Of a stretch of DNA of 64,000 nt, positions 55,785-64,000 are shown one piece after another. Made by a program: the position numbers and the translations under genes. Each line of letters opens with the position of its first letter. Position 1 is the first letter of the stretch. The DNA comes from Desulfohalobium retbaense DSM 5692 (GTDB lineage: Bacteria; Desulfobacterota; Desulfovibrionia; Desulfovibrionales; Desulfohalobiaceae). The notes beneath the pieces were generated by a model. The model made no database searches and had not been told where the DNA came from. It saw only the letters and a list, made by a program, of their open reading frames with translations. The DNA is taken from NCBI RefSeq assembly GCF_000024325.1, contig NC_013223.1, forward strand, positions 1,860,001 to 1,924,000, in the 5' to 3' direction.

Positions 55785-57479
55785 TTAGACCAGCAACATA
55801 TCCGTGAGTGAGGCCCCTGCCGGAACCATGGGATAGACATTTTCCTCTTCAGCCACCCGGACATCGATCACGGCTGTCTTCGGCGAAGCCAGCGCTTGTC
55901 GCAAGGTGGCGTCGAGGTCCGCGCTTTTCTCAATGCGGTAGCCTTCAGCGCCGTACGCCCGGGCGAGTTGGACGAAATCGGGGTTCGTGTGCAGACAGGT
56001 CGAACAATAATTTTTGTTGTAAAAAAGTTCCTGCCACTGCCGGACCATGCCGAGATAACTGTTGTTCAGGATGACGATCTTGACCGGCAGGTCGTAACTC
56101 ACCGCTGTGGCCAACTCCTGGATGTTCATCTGAATGGAGCCATCACCGGCGATATCCACGACAAGACGGTTGGGGAAAGCGACCTGGGCGCCGATGGCGG
56201 CGGGAAATCCGTAGCCCATAGTGCCGAGCCCGCCGGAGGTCAGTAATGTACGGGGTTTGTTGTACAAAAAGTGCTGGGCCGCCCACATCTGGTTCTGCCC
56301 CACTTCAGTGGCGATGATCGCCTCCCCGCCGGAAATCTCATAAATTTTTTCCACCACGGCCTGCGGTTTAATGGCCTCATCCCCATTATCCCGGTATCCT
56401 AGGGGATGGGCCTCTCGCCAGAACCGGACCTGCTCCAGCCACTGATCGTGCTTGGAACTCCAGGAAACATCCTCGACGATCGGGGCGAGTTCACGGCGCA
56501 ATTTGTTCAGGGCCAGCCCGCAATCGGCCACCACAGGGACATGGACGGAAACATTCTTCCGGATGGATGTCGGGTCGATGTCGATGTGGACCAGGCTCGC
56601 CTTTTGGGCAAAAGCGTCCAACTTCCCGGTGACCCGGTCATCGAAGCGGGCCCCAACGGCGATGATCAGATCGGCATTGTTCACGGCCATATTCGCGGCG
56701 TAGGTGCCGTGCATCCCGAGCATACCCAGCCAATGGGGATGATTGCCGGGAAAGGAGCCCAACCCCATCAGCGACGAGGTCACAGGGATATCCAAAGTCG
56801 TGGCCAGCCATTGGAGATCCTCAGAGGCCCCGGACGAAATGACGCCGCCCCCGGCAAAGAGCAGGGGTCGCTCCGCCTTTTGAAGCAGATCGACAACCTT
56901 GCGCAATTGTTTGACGTTGGGTTCAATATTCGGATTGTAGCTGCGCATGGAGATGGATTCCGGATACTGGAAATCCGTCTTGGCCAGCATGACGTCCTTG
57001 GGGAGGTCGACCAATACCGGGCCCGGTCGTCCCGACCGGGCCAGGTAAAAGGCCTGTTTGATAGTTTTTGTCAAATCCCGGACATCCTTCACCAAAAAAT
57101 TGTGTTTGGTGCAGGGACGGGTAATACCGACAATATCTACTTCCTGGAAAGCGTCGTTACCAATGAGCGGGGTCGGTACTTGGCCAGTAAAGACCACTAG
57201 GGGAATGGAATCCATATAGGCCGTGGCGATACCGGTCACTGTATTCGTGGCCCCCGGGCCGGAGGTCACAAGGCAGACACCGGTCTTACCGGTGGCCCGT
57301 GCATAGCCGTCTGCAGCATGGACCGCGCCTTGCTCATGACGGACGAGAACATGATGGAGATCGTACTGGGGAAGGATGTCGTAAATATCAATCACCGCCC
57401 CCCCGGGAAATCCGAACAGCACATCGGTGCCTTCGCACTTCAAGCTCTCCATCAAGATCTGTGCCCCGCTCAATTCCAT
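55785..57479 (-). CDS. ilvB: Acetolactate synthase large subunit
   Basis: A 564-residue protein, start ATG 57479 with GGAGG (seven bases); the TTG at 57485 is not favoured. ThDP-enzyme motifs are present: [21 protein letters not shown] with the catalytic Glu, and [15 protein letters not shown]...NN in the ThDP-binding domain. It makes acetolactate from pyruvate. Confidence 0.95.
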   Translation of the reverse strand: MELSGAQILMESLKCEGTDVLFGFPGGAVIDIYDILPQYDLHHVLVRHEQGAVHAADGYARATGKTGVCLVTSGPGATNTVTGIATAYMDSIPLVVFTGQVPTPLIGNDAFQEVDIVGITRPCTKHNFLVKDVRDLTKTIKQAFYLARSGRPGPVLVDLPKDVMLAKTDFQYPESISMRSYNPNIEPNVKQLRKVVDLLQKAERPLLFAGGGVISSGASEDLQWLATTLDIPVTSSLMGLGSFPGNHPHWLGMLGMHGTYAANMAVNNADLIIAVGARFDDRVTGKLDAFAQKASLVHIDIDPTSIRKNVSVHVPVVADCGLALNKLRRELAPIVEDVSWSSKHDQWLEQVRFWREAHPLGYRDNGDEAIKPQAVVEKIYEISGGEAIIATEVGQNQMWAAQHFLYNKPRTLLTSGGLGTMGYGFPAAIGAQVAFPNRLVVDIAGDGSIQMNIQELATAVSYDLPVKIVILNNSYLGMVRQWQELFYNKNYCSTCLHTNPDFVQLARAYGAEGYRIEKSADLDATLRQALASPKTAVIDVRVAEEENVYPMVPAGASLTDMLLV

Positions 57480-57481
57480 AA

Positions 57482-57712
57482 TCAAGCCTCCCTTTTTCTA
57501 TACTCTTCCAATAAATCTTGCAGCTTGCTCTTGCCAGCCAGCTTCCGCTTCTTGATCTCCTTCATCTGGCTCTCTTCCTGGGGCGACAGGAACGGTTTGT
57601 TGGCAAACCGCTCCAATTCACGTTCCAAGGAGAGGTGTTCTTCCCAGAGCTCCTTGATCTGCGGGTCCTGATCCCCATACTTGGTGATGAGATCCAGTTC
57701 GTACTGCTCCAT
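57482..57712 (-). CDS. DUF465 family protein
   Basis: A 76-residue helical protein starting MEQYELDLI with AGGAGG before ATG 57712. It shows the DUF465 pattern (NP...[35 protein letters not shown]). Function is unknown. It lies two bases upstream of ilvB. Confidence 0.88.
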   Translation of the reverse strand: MEQYELDLITKYGDQDPQIKELWEEHLSLERELERFANKPFLSPQEESQMKEIKKRKLAGKSKLQDLLEEYRKREA

Positions 57713-57723
57713 GACGTTGCCTC

Positions 57724-58041
57724 CTAGTCGGTCAATAACGTCCAATCGGGTTCATCCCTACTTGCAATAACTATTGTCTTCTTTCGGCTTGCTTGTCCAC
57801 TGCCAAGATCCACGTCCGCCGGCCTGAGCCCCAGGCGGGCGGCCACGAAACGGCACACGGCCTGGTTGGCCTTGTTGTCTACCGGAGGCGCCTGGAGTTT
57901 GATTTTCAGGCAATCCTGATACACCCCAACCACTGCCGTTTTCTTGGCCTTGGGCTGGACCCAGAGCCGCAAGCGCCACTTGCCTTCGCCGGCAGCCTCC
58001 ACATAGGGAGGCGATTTCGAAACCGTGTCGTTTTTTCCCAT
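57724..58041 (-). CDS. DUF167/YggU family protein
   Basis: A 105-residue protein with the DUF167 layout: WRLRLWVQPKAKKTAVVGV and LKIKLQAPPVDNKANQAVCRF, then GQASRKKTIVI. Function is unknown. It is in the same operon as YggT and DUF465. Confidence 0.9.
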   Translation of the reverse strand: MGKNDTVSKSPPYVEAAGEGKWRLRLWVQPKAKKTAVVGVYQDCLKIKLQAPPVDNKANQAVCRFVAARLGLRPADVDLGSGQASRKKTIVIASRDEPDWTLLTD

Positions 58042-58091
58042 TCCCAGTTCCGCTGCACCGCGAAGGACGGCAAGACCCCGAAAGGGGTGTC

Positions 58092-58391
58092 TTACATGGT
58101 CATTGCCACTTGATAGAGGGTTCTGACCACAAACATTTTCACAAATTGAATCGCCAACAGGATGACGACAGGGGAAAAATCGATCCCGCTCAAATAGGTA
58201 AACGGCAGCCAGCGCCGCACCCGCATAAAGACGGGCTGGGTGAGGTTATAGATAATGCGTACGATCGGATTGTACGGATCGGGATTGACCCAGGACAGGA
58301 CAGCCGAAACGATGATTACCCAAAAGTACAGGGTCAAAACGGTATCAAGAATCCCTGCGAACGCCTGCAGGAAATTGGCCACAACAAACAT
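58092..58391 (-). CDS. YggT family membrane protein
   Basis: A 99-residue protein with two membrane helices and the central SWVNPDPYNPIVRIIYNLTQPVF motif. YggT proteins are linked to cell division and membrane homeostasis in several bacteria. It starts the YggT-DUF167-DUF465-ilvBNC run. Confidence 0.9.
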   Translation of the reverse strand: MFVVANFLQAFAGILDTVLTLYFWVIIVSAVLSWVNPDPYNPIVRIIYNLTQPVFMRVRRWLPFTYLSGIDFSPVVILLAIQFVKMFVVRTLYQVAMTM

Positions 58392-58518
58392 TGGAACTCC
58401 TTATCTTCTAGCGGGTTGGATGTCCTCCACGCAATCCGCGACACATTTTTGCATCGATAGCCCTGCGTCCGAGGGCCTGTCTGCGCCGCGGTCCCCCATT
58501 GGGAAATGGCCACCTTCG

Positions 58519-59229
58519 TTACGACAGATTCAGAGCCATAACCTGACGCAGGCACCCGAAATCCGGGACATACATATCTGCGGGCAGTGTCGGGTCCTGA
58601 TAGGCCCAAAACGGGACAGAGGCGGCGTGGGCAGTCCGGGCGTCAACCTCGGAATCGCCGATATAGACCACGTCCTTCGCCCCCAATCGCCAATCATTGA
58701 GGATGCGGTACATGCTCTCAGGGTGCGGCTTGGACCACGAAACCTGGCTGGAGGTCATGACCGGAAAGAAAAACCGCTCCAGGTCGAACAGTTGCAGGAT
58801 AAGACCCATTGTGTCCGTACGGTTGGTATTGACCGCCATCCGGATGCCGCGGGAGGCCAGGAACTCGAGAAAGGGGATCAGCTCGGGCTGGATGGAGATG
58901 TACGGCACGAGATCCTTGTACCGGATCTGGCTGCGCAGTTCAGCGACGTGGTCCTGGGCTTCGGGGGGCAGAATATGAGCCAGGGACTGGGCCACAGTGT
59001 GGCTGTGGACATATTCCTCCTCGGCCTTGGACATCGAAGGCAGCCCCACTGCATGGCGCAAGCGGTTGTAAAAGGCCAGATTGGCCTGTTTGGAGTCGAT
59101 GAGCACGCCGTCGCAGTCGAAAATGATGCCCCGGATCGGCGCGAAATAGCTCTCGGGCAAGAGCGGATTGCAATACAGGGTCGGACGCAACCGATCCATT
59201 CCACAGGACTGAGCAGCATAAGCACGCAT
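58519..59229 (-). CDS. HAD-superfamily phosphatase, phosphoglycolate-phosphatase type
   Basis: A 236-residue protein with motif I IIFDCDGVLIDSK (nucleophile Asp), motif II NTNRT, and motif IV VVYIGDSEVDARTAHAA. The cap domain is helical. The substrate cannot be told. It lies 16 bases after the acyl-CoA ligase stop on the same strand. Confidence 0.88.
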   Translation of the reverse strand: MRAYAAQSCGMDRLRPTLYCNPLLPESYFAPIRGIIFDCDGVLIDSKQANLAFYNRLRHAVGLPSMSKAEEEYVHSHTVAQSLAHILPPEAQDHVAELRSQIRYKDLVPYISIQPELIPFLEFLASRGIRMAVNTNRTDTMGLILQLFDLERFFFPVMTSSQVSWSKPHPESMYRILNDWRLGAKDVVYIGDSEVDARTAHAASVPFWAYQDPTLPADMYVPDFGCLRQVMALNLS

Positions 59230-59245
59230 GGATCAACAACACCTT

Positions 59246-60895
59246 TTATTTGCTGGTATCAAAAATGTCAGCGGCCATTTCCCGCAGTTTGTATTTCTGG
59301 ACCTTGCCGCTGGCGGTCATCGGATATTCGGAGACAAAGGTGATGTGTCGGGGTATCTTGTACCGGGCGACCTTGCCGCGGCAAAAATCACGGACATCCT
59401 CGGGGGCGAGTTCAAAATCCGATTTGGGGATGATAAACGCCCCGATCTGTTCCCCGTACTTCTCACTGGGTACTCCGACGACCTGGACATCGGCCACTCC
59501 GTCCATGGAGTAGAGAAATTCTTCTATTTCGCGGGGATAGATATTCTCTCCACCCCGGATGATCATATCCTTCAGTCGGCCGGTGATCGACAGATAGCCG
59601 TCTTCGTCCATGACTCCGAGATCGCCGGAATGCAGCCATCCGCCGGCGTCGATGGTCTCGGCTGTGGCCTCCTCCATATTGTAGTACCCGGCCATGACAT
59701 TGTACCCCCGGCAGCAGACTTCACCCTGCGCCCCTGCCGGCACCGGGGTATTGGTCTCGGGATCGACAACTTGAACCTCGATCTCCGGCATGGGCCGGCC
59801 GACCGTCTCGACACGTTTGCGCAAATCGTCGTCCACACGGGTTTGGGTCATCACCGGCGAGGCCTCTGTCAAGCCATAGCAAATCGTCACTTCGTCCATG
59901 TGCATGGAATCGATGACCTGGCGCATGACCCGTACTGGGCAGGGGGAACCGGCCATGATCCCGGTGCGCAGGGATCGGAAATCGAATTTGGGAAACAACC
60001 GGTGGTCCAAAATGGCGATGAACATGGTCGGCACCCCATACAGGGCGGTGCATTTCTCCTGCTCCACCGAGGACATGACATGCACCGGATTGAACCCTTC
60101 GAGGACGACCATCGTCGCCGCATGGCCGACTGCAGCCAGAACGCCCAGGACGCAGCCGAAGCAATGGAAGAGCGGCACAGGCAGGCAGACGCGGTCTTCA
60201 TGGGAAAAACGCTGGTTTTCGCCGATCCAGAACCCGTTGTTGCCAATATTGTAATGGGTCAGCATAACCCCCTTGGGAAAGCCGGTCGTGCCCGAGGTAT
60301 ACTGCATGTTGACCACATCATGGGGGTCCAGGGTCGCTTGGCGCTCGGCGTAGGCTGAGTCGGAGATGGTCTGGGACAGGGCCATGATTTCCGGGATGGT
60401 ATACATGCCGCGGTGTTTCTCCTGCCCCAGAAACAGTACCCGCTTCAAATGCGGAAAATTATAGCTGCGAAGCGCCCCGCGCTGCTGGGTCTTGAGTTCC
60501 GGGATGAGGTCATAGGTCACCTGGATATAGTCCGTGTCCCGAAACCCGTCGATGAGAACCAGATTTTCCGCTTCGGACTGTTGCAGGAGATATTCCAGCT
60601 CACTTTGCTTATAATAGGTGTTAACCGTGAGCAAAATAGCCCCGATCTTGGCCGTAGCAAATTGCAGGGCGATCCAATAGGGAACATTCGTGGCCCAGAT
60701 GGCCACCTTTTCTCCTTTTCCGATCCCCAGGGCCATGAGCCCTTTGGCCAAACGATCGACGACATCTCCGAATTCCTGATACGTCAGCCGGAAATCGCGA
60801 TCAACGTAAACGACGGCTTCATTATCAGGGTGCTGGGCCACAGCTTCATCAAGCATCTGTCCCAGGGTTATCTCACGCAACGGTCTCTCCGCCAT
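59246..60895 (-). CDS. AMP-binding acyl-CoA ligase
   Basis: A 549-residue protein, start ATG 60895 with GAGAGG. It has YTSGTTGFPKGVMLTH, ATP motif CYGLTEASPV, and the C-terminal GRLKDMIIRGGENIYPREIEE with catalytic Lys in GKVQKYKL. It activates a fatty or aryl acid as CoA thioester. The XRE-cupin gene just upstream on the same strand may regulate it. Confidence 0.92.
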   Translation of the reverse strand: MAERPLREITLGQMLDEAVAQHPDNEAVVYVDRDFRLTYQEFGDVVDRLAKGLMALGIGKGEKVAIWATNVPYWIALQFATAKIGAILLTVNTYYKQSELEYLLQQSEAENLVLIDGFRDTDYIQVTYDLIPELKTQQRGALRSYNFPHLKRVLFLGQEKHRGMYTIPEIMALSQTISDSAYAERQATLDPHDVVNMQYTSGTTGFPKGVMLTHYNIGNNGFWIGENQRFSHEDRVCLPVPLFHCFGCVLGVLAAVGHAATMVVLEGFNPVHVMSSVEQEKCTALYGVPTMFIAILDHRLFPKFDFRSLRTGIMAGSPCPVRVMRQVIDSMHMDEVTICYGLTEASPVMTQTRVDDDLRKRVETVGRPMPEIEVQVVDPETNTPVPAGAQGEVCCRGYNVMAGYYNMEEATAETIDAGGWLHSGDLGVMDEDGYLSITGRLKDMIIRGGENIYPREIEEFLYSMDGVADVQVVGVPSEKYGEQIGAFIIPKSDFELAPEDVRDFCRGKVARYKIPRHITFVSEYPMTASGKVQKYKLREMAADIFDTSK

Positions 60896-60950
60896 AGACA
60901 AAACCTCTCAAAGTAGTTCGTGCTCGCAGCCGGTTCAGGCGAGAAGCGCA

Positions 60951-61517
60951 TTACTCCGGAAAATACAAGACAGCATAGATCTCGGCTTTTTCATCTCCGG
61001 CCGCCCCAACGTGGTGGGGAACGATGGAGTTGTAGTACATGGAATCACCTGGCCCGAGGACATAGCGATTCTCACCGTAGACCAGTTCCACCTCTCCTTT
61101 GACCACGACAATGAATTCCTCCCCTTCGTGGGACGAGAGGCTCTGCGGCTCGGAGTCGGGATAAATCTCCACATAAAAGGGCTCCATGTTCCGGTCGGAT
61201 TTGCCCTTGCCCAGGGAGTGGAAGCGCAGGCTGACCGGTTTGTCCTTGCCCGTGAGCATGCTCAATTCCTCGGCACGCTCCGTCTGACGTACAATCAGCG
61301 GATCTTCGCTGATCTGATCGTCGAGAAAGGTCCCCAGCCGGGTTCCCAGGGCTCGGGCGACCTTCAGCAATGGCCCTAAGGAAGGATAGACCTCGTCCTC
61401 TTCCAGGGCCTGCAAAAAGGCGACTTCAAGGCCGGTGCGTTCGGCCACATCATCTAATGTCAATTCCTGTTCTTCTCGAAAAGAACGGATCCGCTTGCCT
61501 ACTTTGCTCTTCGCCAT
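60951..61517 (-). CDS. XRE-type regulator with C-terminal cupin domain
   Basis: A 188-residue protein from ATG 61517 with GAGAGGGGAG. N-terminal helix-turn-helix (RSFREEQELTLDDVAERTGLEVAFL), then a cupin (SSHEGEEFIVVVKGEVELVYGENRY, MYYNSIVPHHV). Members control small-molecule metabolism by binding ligand or metal in the cupin. It lies 55 bases upstream of the acyl-CoA ligase, a plausible target. Confidence 0.88.
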   Translation of the reverse strand: MAKSKVGKRIRSFREEQELTLDDVAERTGLEVAFLQALEEDEVYPSLGPLLKVARALGTRLGTFLDDQISEDPLIVRQTERAEELSMLTGKDKPVSLRFHSLGKGKSDRNMEPFYVEIYPDSEPQSLSSHEGEEFIVVVKGEVELVYGENRYVLGPGDSMYYNSIVPHHVGAAGDEKAEIYAVLYFPE

Positions 61518-61654
61518 ATCTCCCCTCTCCTTGGGCTCGTGTTCTGCTCCACCGCAGGTCTGGCCTACACCCCGCCTGCGGTCCTTTTCTCTGAGAATCC
61601 AACGTTCACGGCGGACCCGGTCAGCCGGCACATTCGCGATCGAGTCGCCCCGCC

Positions 61655-62449
61655 TCAGCGCGGGGCCCAAAAAATGATCTCCTGTTCGGGGACAACAAAC
61701 CCGTTGAGACGGTCCCATTCCCGGCTAGAGACAATACTCGCCAATGAAAACGTCCCCCATTGCCCTCCAGCTAAGGCAGAGTCCTCGGGGACCTCATGAA
61801 ACCGGACCCCGGTGTCGGCCAGTTCCTCGTAAATGTCCGCATCACCAGTCACCAGACAGGTTGCGGCCGGCGTCACCAGGGCAAACGGCCCGAGCAGCCG
61901 GCGCCAGGAGATATCCCGGTGCCGCACCGGGGTCAGGAGGTCGTCAGACAGGCCGGCTTCTTGGCGTTCAGCCGCGTCCAACCCGAGTTCTTCGGAAAAT
62001 TTATTCCAGGAATCGGCAAATCCCCGCTCCAACTCATCGAGTTCCATGTACCGTTCTTCCAAGGCCCAGGCCAGAATGAGCATCATCTGGCCCTGCAATC
62101 GGACTTGGCGTTGGACAGCTTGGGGATCTGGTGTTTCCTTTTTGAGCATCCGGCGCAAATCAGATTGGATAGCCATAGAGCTCTGGGCGGGGTCATCACC
62201 GAAATCTGACAGGGCCAATGCCGCCAGATCCTGGGGCGAGAACTGTTCTCCGTAGGCCAGGAGGTCACCCAGGGCACGACGGGCCTGCTCCGGTTCCAAA
62301 ACCAGTCCCTCCGGACGCCAGTAACGCGCATCCTCAGCCTCAGCGAGACCGGGGTCCAAAAAACGGACCTCGCTTGGCAGAGTGGCTGGCCCAAGCGAGG
62401 AATGGAGGTCGGGAAAATACAGGAATTGTCGTGATGGTGTCTGGTTCAC
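61655..62449 (-). CDS. Hypothetical protein
   Basis: A 264-residue protein from GTG 62449, preceded by AAGGCGG; the longer form starts at 62524. It is acidic, with SRQFLYFPDLHSSLG near the N terminus and a C-terminal AGGQWGTFSLASIVSSREWDRLNG. No family is recognised. It ends 137 bases before the XRE-cupin gene start. Confidence 0.6.
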   Translation of the reverse strand: MNQTPSRQFLYFPDLHSSLGPATLPSEVRFLDPGLAEAEDARYWRPEGLVLEPEQARRALGDLLAYGEQFSPQDLAALALSDFGDDPAQSSMAIQSDLRRMLKKETPDPQAVQRQVRLQGQMMLILAWALEERYMELDELERGFADSWNKFSEELGLDAAERQEAGLSDDLLTPVRHRDISWRRLLGPFALVTPAATCLVTGDADIYEELADTGVRFHEVPEDSALAGGQWGTFSLASIVSSREWDRLNGFVVPEQEIIFWAPR

Positions 62450-62524
62450 TTCTGCCGCCTTGTAGACAACTGGTGCAAAGGATTTGGGGCCGCTGTTCCC
62501 GGCTCTTCGAGCCCGGGCAGTCAC

Positions 62525-62930
62525 ACGAATGTCGGGACACGTCTTCCGGGGACTCCAAGGATCGAGGGGTCAGCGGGACGCCTACGGCGGGGAACAACCA
62601 AGCCAGGACCGCCAGGAATGATCTTCCGGGAGCGGGCATTGCGACAAAACCACAGTCCTGCCGGTGCCACACAGGAGACGGGAAAGGGCCCCGAGCTTTG
62701 AGATCTGAGTCTATCCTGCTGCTACCGCCGCGAGACACTCCACGGGGATCCACAACGCAGCCCCCTCCCTTTGAAAAAGGGGTGGTGAAATAGTGCCACT
62801 TTTCCGCGCAACACGCAATCGCAGACCCTGTCTTTCCCTGTGTCGTCCAGGACAAGACGTGCTGAAGCGCTGCGTGCTGGAAAAGGGATTTGCAACTCCA
62901 AAACGGGGCGCCCCCGAAGGTACCGCGAGG
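62525..62930. other. Gap without supported gene
   Basis: Overlapping ORFs on both strands are shadows of GC-rich sequence. A weak TCCCTTTGAAAAAGGGG hairpin lies near 62766. Nothing else is recognised. Confidence 0.4.
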
Positions 62931-63305
62931 CTATGGATCCAATGGTCCCGCGAGAATAAATTCCCTGCACCGTCCCGGGCATGGAGGCAATGCTCGCAGA
63001 CACACATCACCCCATAGCCAGCAACATTCCTGGGCGTCTGACGGGGCAGGGGCAAAGTCAGGACACAAAAACGGCAAAATCCAGACCGATTCCCATCGCC
63101 GTTCCCACAAATGACGGGCGTGTTCCTCGGAGAGGCCGAAACATTCCGCACGGTCCATATACGCAGTAAAATCGTCCTCAAGCTTGTCCAGCGCCCGACA
63201 GCGCCACGCCGTCTGCCAGCCGGGATTGCGGCATTCCTCGTACAAACAGACGCCGTGCCGGTAAAAACGGCACCCGGTGCCAGGCAGGGGGGAAAAACTG
63301 TCCAT
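62931..63305 (-). CDS. Cys-rich hypothetical protein
   Basis: A 124-residue protein from ATG 63305. GTGCRFYRHGVCLYEECRN, then WRCRALDK and later HARHLWERRWES, give several Cys and aromatics that could bind metal. The spacing recalls small zinc or Fe-S proteins but no family is claimed. RBS is weak. Confidence 0.45.
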   Translation of the reverse strand: MDSFSPLPGTGCRFYRHGVCLYEECRNPGWQTAWRCRALDKLEDDFTAYMDRAECFGLSEEHARHLWERRWESVWILPFLCPDFAPAPSDAQECCWLWGDVCLRALPPCPGRCREFILAGPLDP

Positions 63306-63599
63306 AGGTAGGGCCCTTTTACACAAAAATACCCATCAACCAGAGAAACCGCTTGCCCGGAAAGCGCTTCGACCCGTAAATCGATTCTGGAGACCGCCCC
63401 TGAGGGATGCCGCTCATGGACACCGCCGGAAGCCTGCCGAATCAATGGCGCAGAGCATTGCATAACCGTGACAAAGCAGGTACACAGAGTTCAGTTTTTG
63501 TTTCTCTTCAGGGGATTGGCAGGCAGGTGTTCTGTCGTGCCCCCCGCTTGAGCGGCGTATCCGCACCAAACCATTGGCATCTCAGGAGGCTTGCAAACA

Positions 63600-63839
63600 A
63601 TGATTGGCGGCATAGGAATTCCAGAACTGCTTATTATCCTGGCCATTGTCCTGGTGATTTTCGGTGCGAACAAGCTCCCGGAAATTGGCTCAGGCATGGG
63701 TCGGGCGATCAAAAATTTCAAAAAGGCCACTGGCGAGCCAGAAGAAATCGATGTCACTTCCGAAAAAGAACAAATCAATTCCGAACAAAAGACCCAAGAC
63801 GACGACAACAAGAGCGATTCAGCCAATTCCTCAAAATAG
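63600..63839 (+). CDS. tatA: TatA/E-type Sec-independent translocase subunit
   Basis: A 79-residue protein, ATG 63600 with AGGAGG. An N-terminal membrane helix ([23 protein letters not shown]) is followed by an amphipathic helix ([13 protein letters not shown]) and a polar tail. It forms the protein-conducting part of the twin-arginine pathway, which the DUF362 protein at 30907-31827 needs. A terminator follows at 63951-63977. Confidence 0.92.
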   Translation: MIGGIGIPELLIILAIVLVIFGANKLPEIGSGMGRAIKNFKKATGEPEEIDVTSEKEQINSEQKTQDDDNKSDSANSSK

Positions 63840-63950
63840 CCGTCTTCCCTGCGCGACAGGAGTCAGGCCGAAGCCGCGAGCCTTGGGCTGACAGGTGCCC
63901 CGACGCCATTTCTGGCGCCACAGGGGACAGTCAGCGACAGCATACGTAAG

Positions 63951-63977
63951 AGGCGGGACATTTTCTCCCGCCTTTTT
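63951..63977 (+). terminator. Terminator downstream of tatA
   Basis: AGGCGGGA and TCCCGCCT form an 8-bp stem, then TTTTT. No gene is supported between tatA and the window end. Confidence 0.75.
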
Positions 63978-64000
63978 TATGGCCCACTCGCTGCCTGAGG

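Noticed and set aside
62340-62855. 171-residue minus-strand ORF
   Set aside because: Overlaps the supported gene at 61655-62449, has biased composition and no domain.

Overview
The window looks like chromosomal DNA of a dissimilatory sulfate-reducing bacterium of the Desulfovibrionales type (Desulfobacterota). The supports are a DsrD-like protein (26407-26625), a desulforedoxin (26190-26333), a rubrerythrin (34803-35297), TauT/NitT-type ABC genes, and an ilvC-ilvN-ilvB-DUF465-DUF167-YggT cluster. The species cannot be fixed from the sequence alone.

Positions 1 to about 19162 read as an integrated genetic element. It starts outside the window on the left. It appears to end at 19148-19162, where a 15-bp piece matching a tRNA-Ser 3' end (with CCA) is followed directly by a strong terminator, as expected of an attR site. 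Inside are a primase-helicase (cut by the window edge), an orphan gp3-type small terminase subunit, an ssDNA-recombination module (SSB, zinc protein, DUF932-like, Gp157, Sak4-like ATPase), a cluster of DnaA-box-like 9-mers, a decayed IS3-type transposase, two AT-rich membrane-protein genes, a complete type I-G (formerly I-U) CRISPR effector operon (cas3, csx17, csb1, csb2) without adaptation genes, a 10-repeat CRISPR array and a small operon ending in a secreted SNase-like nuclease.

From 19163 onward the DNA is GC-richer and host-like. It carries a DUF2905 protein, a ferredoxin-nitroreductase, a MalT/SARP-like regulator, small redox and sulfur-related proteins, a CLC transporter with CBS domains, and a minus-strand run of a CRP/FNR regulator, a DUF4139 protein, a TAT-exported DUF362 protein and a membrane polyferredoxin. 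Then come rubrerythrin, a three-gene ABC importer, a 1176-residue hybrid histidine kinase, DUF169 and SRPBCC proteins, and a six-gene TPR-DUF3450-TolQ-ExbB-ExbD-TonB energising operon. After these lie a GDPD esterase, a GspE/PilB ATPase with an N-terminal extension, the branched-chain amino acid genes, an acyl-CoA ligase, an XRE-cupin regulator and a TatA protein.

The main hidden structures are three. Two copies of a 305/306-bp palindromic non-coding element (42172-42477 and 53746-54050) are each bounded by a perfect 8-bp target duplication, so they are a MITE-like transposon; one sits in the ilvC terminator. The CRISPR array holds two nearly identical spacers whose two internal differences are both synonymous in one reading frame. 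The array also appears to run from a leader on its right side, against the cas genes.
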